Part shown: piece by piece, positions 1-5,133 of the stretch
Layout of the letters: each line of letters opens with the position of its first letter
Position numbering within the stretch: the first letter of the stretch is position 1
Assembly (NCBI GenBank): GCA_052168355.1
Contig: JBQLZQ010000052.1
Coordinates: forward strand, 1 to 5,143
Origin: JBQLZQ01 sp052168355
Lineage (GTDB): Bacteria > Pseudomonadota > Alphaproteobacteria > DSM-16000 > Inquilinaceae
DNA length: 5,143 nucleotides
Reading direction: 5' to 3'
The notes under the pieces: generated by a model
Told to the model about the DNA's origin: nothing
Databases searched by the model: none
Seen by the model: only the letters and a program-made list of their open reading frames with translations
Program-made: the position numbers and the translations under genes

Positions 1-474
1 TACCCTGCTTAGGAGCCAACATAATCGGCTCTCGAGCAGATTCTTCAGCAGCCTGTTAAGGCCGATTTCGTCCTACCCAAGGACCTAATCGCGCGCGCCG
101 GCAAAAGCGCGATAAACTTCCACCCCAGCATTCCCGCCTATAGGGGGATCGGGGGGTACACCTATGCGATCGGCGAACGTCGGCGGTATTTCGGCGTTAC
201 CTCCCATCACATTGTGGAACGGATCGACTTCGGTTCGATCATCAAGGTTGTGCGGTTTCCCATTCTTCCCAATGAAACCGTCCCATCGCTTCAGGAGCGA
301 ACAGCGTCGTATTGCCTGATCCTGTTCTTTGAAATCGTCCATCTGCTTACGAATGGTCGGGAGTTGCCACAATCCGACGAACCCTGGGGGGCCAAACTCT
401 ATACCCATGCGATGCTCGAACGGTACGATGCCGAAACCCGATCCGAGCGCGTGGAACTGGCCCAATCGGCCTGA
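1..474 (+). pseudogene. Formyltransferase (methionyl-tRNA formyltransferase fold), 5'-incomplete and apparently frameshifted
   Basis: Family members transfer a formyl group from 10-formyltetrahydrofolate to an amino group; relatives in surface-glycan clusters formylate amino sugars. In frame from base 25 the protein shows the fold's core: ADFVLPKDLIARA, then INFHP with Asn (115-117) and His (121-123), IPAYRG, GVTSHHI and IDFG with the catalytic Asp (226-228), then LPNETVPSLQER and a C-terminal LPQSDEPWGAKLYT stretch typical of the glycan-cluster branch. About 149 codons are readable; such proteins are usually well over 200 residues. The frame is closed upstream by TAG at 10-12 and TAA at 22-24, and no ATG, GTG or TTG lies between them and the catalytic Asn. 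A GTG at 214 would drop Asn and His. Frame 2 is open from the window edge to 86; reading it to about 58 and then switching to frame 1 joins SSRFFSSLL to KADFVLPKDL, which fits the strand before the 'ILP' motif. One lost base near 56-60 would explain this. A sequencing error is possible. Family call firm; pseudogene status less so. Confidence 0.75.
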
Positions 475-495
475 CGACAGCAAAAGGGGATCGTC

Positions 496-1716
496 ATGAA
501 AATCGTTCTCGCCTATTCCGGCGGCCTCGATACGTCCATCGCGCTGGCTTGGCTGCGACAGACTCACAACGCCGATGTGATCGCATTCTGCGCCAATCTC
601 GGCCAGTACGAATCCTTCGAGGATATTCGCGACCGGGCCCTGAAGAACGGTGCCAGCGCGGTTCATATCGAGGATTTGCGCGACGAGTTTATCGAAGACT
701 ATGCGTTCCGGGCACTCAAGGCGGACGCCGTTTACGAGGGCACATATCATATGGCCGCGTCGCTGGGCCGTCCGTTGATCGCCAAGAAGCTGGTCGAGAT
801 CGCCGAGCGGGAGGGGGCTCAGGCTGTCGCACACGGCGCCACCGGACGAGGCAACGATCAGGTTCGCTTCTATGCCAGCGTCTCCGCTCTCAACCCCGGC
901 CTGAAGATCCTTTCACCTCTCATGGAATGGGACCTAAAGACCCGCCGTCAGCAGATCGACTATGCGAGGATCCATGACCTCAGCTTGCCGCAGGCTGGAG
1001 ACAGCCCGTACAGCCGCGACACCAACCTATGGGGCACGAGTGCCGAGTGCGGCGGTCTCGACGATATCGAGGCACCGCCCCCCGACGATGTCTATACGAT
1101 CACCCAATCGCCCGAGGCCGCGCCAGACCAGCCGCGGCGGATCGATATCGCGTTCGAGTCGGGGCGCCCAATCGCCTTGGATGGACGGCCGATGGGCCCA
1201 AGGGAACTGGTTGGAACGCTGAATGAAATTGGCGGTGAACACGGAATCGGACGTCTGGACATCATGGAAAACCGTCTTGTCGGAATAAAGGTCAGGGGCG
1301 TCTACGAAAGCCCCGCCGCCGCCATTCTCTACAAGGCCCACCGCGAGCTGGAAAATCTCGTTCTTGAGCGAGACCTGATGCATTTCAAGCAGGGACTGTC
1401 GCAGCGGTACGCCGAACTCGTTTACGACGCCAAATGGTTCAGCGCGCTAAGGGAGTCGCTCGACGCGTTCTTCGACGTGGTGCAACAACGGGTGTCTGGG
1501 CGGATCGCCCTGTCCCTGTACAAGGGACTGGCGACGGTCATATCCCGCAAGTCGACACAATCCCTCTATCACCTGGACTACGCCTCGTACGAGCTCGATG
1601 GCGGTTTCGACCAAAAGGCGGGCGAGGGTTTTTCCTACATCTGGTCCATGCCTGCTCGCGTCTCGGGCCTCAAACGGCGTGCCCGCGATGCGCCGGCGAA
1701 CCTCGTCGCGCTATAG
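496..1716 (+). CDS. argG: Argininosuccinate synthase (divergent, probably an accessory copy)
   Basis: The family joins citrulline and aspartate with ATP to give argininosuccinate, AMP and pyrophosphate, in the cytoplasm; ArgH then releases arginine. At 406 aa it is full length. It has the N-type ATP pyrophosphatase loop AYSGGLDTS (6-14), the aspartate/ATP stretch HGATGRGNDQVRF (113-125), YSRDTNLWGTS (172-182) and ENRLVGIKVRGVYESP (258-273). By alignment from memory with human ASS1, the citrulline contacts are kept (Tyr84, Ser89, Asn120, Arg124, Ser173, Ser182, Glu258, Tyr270), as are aspartate contacts Thr116, Asn120 and Asp121. Uncommon changes are Asn34 for the usual Asp before LG, Arg118 for Lys in GKGNDQ, Tyr126 for Glu, and Val266 for Ser in KSR. 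The ATG is chosen because AAAGGGGA at 483-490 sits five bases upstream. It follows the formyltransferase by 21 bases, so the two were probably one operon. The NLWG-type centre resembles Firmicutes-like enzymes more than the usual alphaproteobacterial ArgG, and GC is lower than downstream; both hint at acquisition. Substrate may be citrulline or a close ureido analogue. Confidence 0.93.
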   Translation: MKIVLAYSGGLDTSIALAWLRQTHNADVIAFCANLGQYESFEDIRDRALKNGASAVHIEDLRDEFIEDYAFRALKADAVYEGTYHMAASLGRPLIAKKLVEIAEREGAQAVAHGATGRGNDQVRFYASVSALNPGLKILSPLMEWDLKTRRQQIDYARIHDLSLPQAGDSPYSRDTNLWGTSAECGGLDDIEAPPPDDVYTITQSPEAAPDQPRRIDIAFESGRPIALDGRPMGPRELVGTLNEIGGEHGIGRLDIMENRLVGIKVRGVYESPAAAILYKAHRELENLVLERDLMHFKQGLSQRYAELVYDAKWFSALRESLDAFFDVVQQRVSGRIALSLYKGLATVISRKSTQSLYHLDYASYELDGGFDQKAGEGFSYIWSMPARVSGLKRRARDAPANLVAL

Positions 1717-1737
1717 TGCCACGGCACGGTCGCGCCT

Positions 1738-1795
1738 TGCAGCCGGTCCACGCCGCGCCGATGGCGGCGCGGTAGGGTTTAGCCAACCGGCTGCA
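1738..1795. terminator. Nested inverted repeat between convergent genes, possible two-way terminator
   Basis: An outer perfect 10-bp inverted repeat (TGCAGCCGGT at 1738-1747, ACCGGCTGCA at 1786-1795) encloses an inner perfect 7-bp stem (CCGCGCC at 1753-1759, GGCGCGG at 1766-1772) with a six-base loop. It starts 21 bases after the argG stop and its right arm overlaps the last codons of the convergent minus-strand gene. On the plus strand the inner stem is followed by TAGGGTTT, a weak T-run. Position and symmetry suit termination from both sides, but the poor T-tracts leave this as inference. Confidence 0.4.
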
Positions 1796-2039
1796 GCTCA
1801 CGCTCGGTCGCGCGCGCAGGGTCGGGGCACAGGACCCGCCTCTTGCGGGCCCGGCGGACGATCTTGGCGGTCAGGATGGCGGCGCTGTCCTGACCCTTGG
1901 CCATCCGCTGGTCCAGGGCCAATTCGGCCTGGCGCGCGATCTCGCCGAACCGTTCCCGCTCCACCCGCGTGAAAGCGGCGCTGAATTCCGCCCGGCGGAA
2001 CTCGGCGTGGATACGGGAGAGGACGGTGGTCGAGACCAT
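1779..2039 (-). CDS. Small hypothetical protein, charged and helical (86 aa)
   Basis: I do not recognise a family. The protein begins MVSTTVLSRIHAEF and is rich in Arg, Glu and Ala; its middle (about residues 15-68) reads like one or two amphipathic helices, with a strongly basic stretch KIVRRARKRR (59-68). There is no signal peptide, membrane segment or cysteine pair; the single Cys is near residue 71. The case for a real gene is codon use: nearly every third codon position is G or C (for example GTC TCG ACC ACC GTC CTC TCC), as in the right-hand genes, while overlapping frames lack this. The start at 2039 is the first ATG in frame; no clear Shine-Dalgarno precedes it. The gene is convergent with argG and divergent from the TTC38 operon. 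Given the basic tail it might bind nucleic acid, but nothing shows this directly. Confidence 0.6.
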   Translation of the reverse strand: MVSTTVLSRIHAEFRRAEFSAAFTRVERERFGEIARQAELALDQRMAKGQDSAAILTAKIVRRARKRRVLCPDPARATERELQPVG

Positions 2040-2160
2040 GGATCATGGTTGTAGGGGGCGACGGTTAGCGGACCGTTAACGCCGTCGCCCGCCGCTTCCC
2101 CAGCAACCCTGCGCCGGCTATGCTCCGCCCCATGACACCCTCATCCCGCCCGGAGCAGCC
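2040..2160. promoter_or_regulatory. Divergent intergenic region with a 9-bp dyad and weak promoter-like boxes
   Basis: These 121 bases separate the two divergent starts, so promoters for both should lie here. A perfect 9-bp inverted repeat, GGGCGACGG (2056-2064) and CCGTCGCCC (2082-2090), brackets 17 bases that contain GTTA and TAAC in opposite arms; this could be an operator or an RNA hairpin. TATGCT at 2119-2124 is a possible -10 for the plus operon, with TTCCCC 17 bases upstream as a poor -35. GGAG at 2152-2155 is the ribosome binding site for the ATG at 2161, five bases away. The promoter boxes are weak guesses; the dyad is seen directly. Confidence 0.35.
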
Positions 2161-3468
2161 ATGATCCACGACGGTCAGGGCCTGCCGATCGCCAGCGACT
2201 CGCCCGATGTCGCCACGGCCGTGGACCGGTTCGCCCGGTCCCTGCTCGCCTATGGCACCGATGCCGGCGCGATCCTGGAGGCCAGGGACGCCGATCCGGG
2301 CTGCGTGCTGGCCGCCACGCTGTCCGCCGCCCTTCTCATGCTCATGGAAACGAAGGACGGGGCGCGGCGGGCCGCCCCCTTTCTGAGCGCCGCTGAACCG
2401 CGACTGGCCACGACGACGGACCGGGAACGGGCGCTGCATGGCGCCGCGAGCGCCTGGGCCGGCGGCGATACGGCCACCGCCCTGGCCCGCCACCGGGACA
2501 TCGCCCGGCGCTGGCCGCGCGATCTGGCGGCGGCCAAGATCGGCGAGTATCACGCCTTCAACCTGGGCCGGTTCGAGGATATGCGCGCCCTGGCCGAAAC
2601 CATCCTGCCGGCCAACCGGGAGGTCGGCTATGTCCACGGCATGCTGGCCTTCGCCCTGGAGCAGTGCGACGATCTGGCGAGGGCCGAGCGCGCGGGCCGG
2701 CAGGCCACCGACATGGACCGCGCCGACCCCTGGGCCCACCATGCGGTCGCCCATGTCCTGGAAACCCAAGGACGGATCGACGAGGGCATCGCCTGGATGG
2801 AGGGGCTGGCCGACAGTTGGGCCGGCTGCAATTCGTTCATGCTGACCCACAATTGGTGGCACACCGCGCTCTATTACATCGACCGGGGCGACGGGGACCA
2901 TGCCCTGTCCCTGTACGACGGCCATGTGCGCGGCGTGGACCCGGACTACAGCCAGGTCCAGGTCAACGCCGTGTCGCTGCTGGCGCGCCTGGAACTCCAC
3001 GGCATCGACGTCGGCGGGCGGTGGGACGAGGTCGGCGCCCATCTGGCGGCACGCACCGGCGACCACGTCAACGGGTTCCTGGATCTGCATTACCTCTACG
3101 GACTGGCCCGGGCCGGGCGCGCCGACGCGGTGGCCGCGATGCTGGACAGTCTGGAACGGCGGGCCGCGCATGCCCTGCCGTTCGAGAAAGCCGTTTGGTC
3201 GGACATCGCCCTGCCCGCGGCCCGCGCCCTGGCCGCCCATGCCGAGGGCGACTGGTCGCGCGCCGCCGATGGGCTGGGGAAGCTGCTGCCGCATCTGGTC
3301 CGGCTGGGCGGCAGCCATGCCCAGCGCGACCTGTTCGCCCAGATCCATCTGGACGCGCTGATCCGCGCCGGCCGGGCGGCGGAGGCCAGGGCCGTGCTGG
3401 ACCGCCGCCTGGCCGACCGCCCTCACGTGCCGTCGCTGCATCGCCAGCGCCTGGCCCTGGCGTCATGA
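2161..3468 (+). CDS. TTC38-family tetratricopeptide repeat protein
   Basis: This is a bacterial relative of tetratricopeptide repeat protein 38, a soluble all-helical repeat family of unknown biochemical role. The 435 aa are close to the usual length. Family landmarks appear in order: an N-terminal DGQGLPIASDSPD segment (4-16), a DP plus hydrophobic helix (45-62), GYVHGMLAFALEQ (156-168), DPWAHHAVAHVLETQGR (189-205), a W220/C223/N224 group, HNWWHTALYY (230-239), GFLDLHYLY (305-313) and GGSHAQRDLF (383-392). Helix pairs across the chain have the TPR-like size. No signal peptide or membrane helix is seen, so it is likely cytoplasmic. The clustered invariant His (159, 193, 194, 198, 230, 234, 310) and Trp residues look more like an active or metal site than a plain scaffold; that is inference. 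The start is set by GGAG five bases before the ATG. It leads a three-gene operon. Codon use is strongly GC-rich, typical of the host. Confidence 0.88.
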   Translation: MIHDGQGLPIASDSPDVATAVDRFARSLLAYGTDAGAILEARDADPGCVLAATLSAALLMLMETKDGARRAAPFLSAAEPRLATTTDRERALHGAASAWAGGDTATALARHRDIARRWPRDLAAAKIGEYHAFNLGRFEDMRALAETILPANREVGYVHGMLAFALEQCDDLARAERAGRQATDMDRADPWAHHAVAHVLETQGRIDEGIAWMEGLADSWAGCNSFMLTHNWWHTALYYIDRGDGDHALSLYDGHVRGVDPDYSQVQVNAVSLLARLELHGIDVGGRWDEVGAHLAARTGDHVNGFLDLHYLYGLARAGRADAVAAMLDSLERRAAHALPFEKAVWSDIALPAARALAAHAEGDWSRAADGLGKLLPHLVRLGGSHAQRDLFAQIHLDALIRAGRAAEARAVLDRRLADRPHVPSLHRQRLALAS

Positions 3469-3479
3469 GCGGCCCGTGA
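3465..3479 (+). promoter_or_regulatory. Translational coupling bridge: four-codon ORF between TTC38 gene and hydrolase
   Basis: The TTC38 stop TGA (3466-3468) overlaps an ATG (3465-3467) that opens a four-codon frame, Met-Ser-Gly-Pro, closed by TGA at 3477-3479. That stop overlaps the GTG (3476-3478) proposed for the hydrolase. A terminating ribosome could step from one to the next, which may replace the missing clear Shine-Dalgarno before the GTG. The overlaps are seen; the coupling role is inferred. Confidence 0.35.
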
Positions 3480-4336
3480 GCACCGGGGGGACGCGCGCCC
3501 GGACGGTGACCGGCGCCGGCGGCGCGCGCCTGCACACGGTCGAGACGGGACCGCAAACCGCCCCGTCGCTGCTGCTGCTCCATGGCTTCTGCCAGAGCCA
3601 CGACGCGTGGCGGCCGCTGCTGACGGGCGCGCTGGCCAAGGATTTCCGGCTGGTCGCGCCGGACCTGCGCGGTCACGGGCACTCCGACAAACCGGCGGCG
3701 CCGGAGGCCTATGACAACGGCCGGCCGTGGGCCGACGACGTGGCGGCGCTCATCGCGGCGCTGGGGCTCGACCGTCCGATCCTGGTCGGCTGGTCCTACG
3801 GCGCGCTGGCGGCGATGGATTACATCCGGCATCACGGGACCGCCGGCCTGGGCGGTCTCCACCTTGTCGCCGCCATGCCGGGCATCGGCACCGACCGTAC
3901 CCGGCCGCTGCTGGGCCCCGTGGCGACGGCGCACATGCCGGGCATGCTGTCGGCCGACACGGCCCGCAACGACGCCGCCACCCGCGCCTTTCTGGCCGCG
4001 TCGACCGTCTCCCCACCGCCGGCCGACAGGATGGAGGCGGCGCTGGCGGCGGCCGAGGCCACGCCCCTGCCGGTCCGCCGCGCCATGATGGGCCGGCGCG
4101 AGGACGACGACGCGCTGCTGGCCGGGCTCGACCTGCCGGTGTTCATCACCCACGGTACCGGCGACGGCGTGGTGCTGGCCGCCGCCGCCCATCACCTGGC
4201 CGCCATCGTGCCCCGGCAGGCCCTGTCGCTGTATCAGGGCATCGGCCATCTGCCCTTCGCCGAGGCCCCCGACCGGTTCGCCCGCGAAGCCGCGATCTTC
4301 GCCCGCCGGGTGGCGGCTTCTTCGCGGGCCGAATGA
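3476..4336 (+). CDS. Alpha/beta hydrolase fold protein
   Basis: A 286-aa serine hydrolase of the alpha/beta fold; such enzymes cleave esters, lactones, epoxides or C-C bonds, and the substrate here cannot be told. The complete machinery is visible: oxyanion-hole HGF at 36-38, PDLRGHGHSD (62-71), the nucleophile elbow GWSYG with Ser107 (105-109), the acid Asp230 in THGTGD and His258 in GIGHLPF. A cap region lies between about 135 and 215 and includes an Ala-rich, possibly helical stretch. There is no signal peptide or membrane anchor, so it is probably cytoplasmic. The start is the GTG at 3476, seven bases after the TTC38 stop; a second in-frame GTG at 3506 would shorten the protein by ten residues without touching the fold, and neither has a clear ribosome binding site. 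The gene overlaps the next by four bases (ATGA), so all three genes are likely cotranscribed. General lineage resembles the RsbQ/BioH/haloperoxidase-like hydrolases, but I would not assign a subfamily. Confidence 0.9.
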   Translation: MSTGGTRARTVTGAGGARLHTVETGPQTAPSLLLLHGFCQSHDAWRPLLTGALAKDFRLVAPDLRGHGHSDKPAAPEAYDNGRPWADDVAALIAALGLDRPILVGWSYGALAAMDYIRHHGTAGLGGLHLVAAMPGIGTDRTRPLLGPVATAHMPGMLSADTARNDAATRAFLAASTVSPPPADRMEAALAAAEATPLPVRRAMMGRREDDDALLAGLDLPVFITHGTGDGVVLAAAAHHLAAIVPRQALSLYQGIGHLPFAEAPDRFAREAAIFARRVAASSRAE

Positions 4337-4902
4337 GCCGATCGGGGCCGGGGCGTTTTCGGGTCGCCGAAACGCTGGACACCAAACGGCTGCGGCTGCG
4401 CCAGTTCGGCTCCGGCGACATCGATGCCTTCGCCGCCCAGAAGGCCGACCCGGAGGCGATGCGCTTTATCGGCGCGGGCACGCCGGCCAGCCGGCCCGAC
4501 GCCTGGCGCTCCCTGGCCATGATCATCGGCCACTGGACCCTGCGCGGCTACGGTCTGTGGGCCGTCGAGGACAGATCGGTCCCGATCGGAGCCGACGGCG
4601 CCCGGCCGATGATCGGCCATGTCGGCCTGTTCAATCCGGAGGGCTGGCCGGGCCTGGAAATCGGCTGGGCCCTGGACCGCGCCGCCTGGGGCCGCGGCTT
4701 GGCCACCGAGGCGGCGCTGGCGGTGCGCGACCACGCCTTTGCCCGGCTCGGCGTCGACCGGCTGATCAGCGTTATCCAGCCGGGCAACGCCCGCTCCATC
4801 GCCGTCGCCGAACGGATCGGCGGCCGGCTGGAGCGGGAGGCGACGCTATCGGGACGCACGGTGCTGATCTATGCGGTGGGGCGGGGTGACGTCTCTCCTT
4901 GA
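4333..4902 (+). CDS. GNAT-family N-acetyltransferase, RimJ/RimL type
   Basis: A 189-aa member of the GNAT superfamily, which moves acetyl from acetyl-CoA to an amine on a protein N-terminus or a small molecule. The layout matches the RimJ/RimL (Acetyltransf_3) group: ETLDTKRLRLRQF (13-25) as the first strand, an IGHVGLF strand (94-100), EIGWALDRAAWGRGLATEA (109-126, 'L...' CoA pyrophosphate loop RGLAT) and the late NARSIAVAERIGG (152-164), in which Asn and Ser commonly face CoA. Length is normal. The ATG is chosen because it overlaps the hydrolase stop as ATGA; no strong ribosome binding site precedes it, so translation is probably coupled. It ends the operon, with an intrinsic-type terminator about 90 bases on. 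The acceptor cannot be deduced: ribosomal protein, antibiotic or metabolite are all possible. Codon use matches the two genes before it. Confidence 0.88.
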   Translation: MSRSGPGRFRVAETLDTKRLRLRQFGSGDIDAFAAQKADPEAMRFIGAGTPASRPDAWRSLAMIIGHWTLRGYGLWAVEDRSVPIGADGARPMIGHVGLFNPEGWPGLEIGWALDRAAWGRGLATEAALAVRDHAFARLGVDRLISVIQPGNARSIAVAERIGGRLEREATLSGRTVLIYAVGRGDVSP

Positions 4903-4932
4903 GCGCGCGCCTATCCGGAAAGGGGGATGCGA

Positions 4933-4953
4933 GTTTCGCACGCGATGCGGAAC
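4933..4953. repeat. Stem-loop repeat, copy 1
   Basis: An 8-bp stem with arms GTTTCGCA (4933-4940) and TGCGGAAC (4946-4953), one pair being T-G, around the loop CGCGA. The 14-base core at 4937-4950 recurs exactly at 5074-5087. The left arm can instead pair with TGCGA just upstream (4928-4932), giving an alternative hairpin with a GTT loop. Confidence 0.6.
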
Positions 4954-4990
4954 GGCGCCGGCCGGAGACACGCAAACGGCGCCGTTGCGC
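4947..4990. repeat. Long inverted repeat downstream of the GNAT gene
   Basis: AACGGCGCC (4951-4959) and GGCGCCGTT (4978-4986) form a perfect 9-bp stem around 18 bases, extended by three further pairs after one G-G mismatch (GCG at 4947-4949, CGC at 4988-4990). The right arm lies in a 12-base perfect palindrome at 4975-4986. It overlaps stem-loop copy 1, so the two structures cannot form together. Confidence 0.55.
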
Positions 4991-4994
4991 ACAG

Positions 4995-5039
4995 GCCCCG
5001 GCTCGGAGGCCGGGGCTCGCGGTTTCTTTCTTTGATTTT
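4995..5039 (+). terminator. Rho-independent-type terminator of the TTC38-hydrolase-GNAT operon
   Basis: A perfect 8-bp G/C stem (GCCCCGGC at 4995-5002, GCCGGGGC at 5009-5016) has the six-base loop TCGGAG. After six bases comes a T-rich tail at 5023-5039 with thirteen T in seventeen positions. It lies 92 bases after the GNAT stop codon and is the first strong signal of this kind, so it probably ends the operon. The short gap between stem and T-run is slightly unusual. Confidence 0.7.
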
Positions 5040-5069
5040 CCATTGAAGCAACGAAACCCTAAACGCCAA

Positions 5070-5090
5070 GTCCCGCACGCGATGCGGGAC
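5070..5090. repeat. Stem-loop repeat, copy 2
   Basis: A perfect 8-bp stem with arms GTCCCGCA (5070-5077) and TGCGGGAC (5083-5090) around the loop CGCGA, identical in loop to copy 1. A second TGCGGGAC at 5094-5101 offers another partner for the left arm. Compared with copy 1, a T-A pair becomes C-G and a T-G pair becomes C-G, so pairing is kept while sequence differs. Confidence 0.6.
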
Positions 5091-5103
5091 CTTTGCGGGA
5101 CGG

Positions 5104-5133
5104 TGCCGCTTGCATTCGCGAGGCGCAACGGCC
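5104..5133. repeat. Weak imperfect hairpin at the right edge
   Basis: GCCG (5105-5108), a bulged C, and TTGC (5110-5113) can pair with GCAACGGC (5125-5132) around an 11-base loop. It belongs to the same hairpin-rich non-coding stretch. No gene, tRNA or promoter can be supported from here to the window end. Confidence 0.25.

Noticed and set aside
214..474. Formyltransferase starting at GTG 214
   Set aside because: This start removes the catalytic Asn and His and half the domain, and homologous sequence continues upstream in the same frame.
85..834. Minus-strand open frame of 249 codons
   Set aside because: It lies antisense to the formyltransferase and argG, both with clear family motifs; its translation shows no domain and is a shadow.
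1798..2046. Alternative minus-strand frame overlapping the small hypothetical gene
   Set aside because: Poorer third-position G/C bias and a Gly/Pro/Arg-rich translation; the frame ending at 1779 is the better coding candidate.
2065..3441. Minus-strand open frame of 458 codons
   Set aside because: Antisense shadow of the TTC38 gene, long only because GC-rich DNA has few stops; the plus frame has the family motifs and ribosome binding site.
3068..4249. Minus-strand open frame of 393 codons
   Set aside because: Low-complexity Arg/Gly/Pro/Ala translation, antisense to the hydrolase and the TTC38 gene.
4933..5101. CRISPR-like array
   Set aside because: Only two copies of a short core, 137 bases apart, with no regular spacers.
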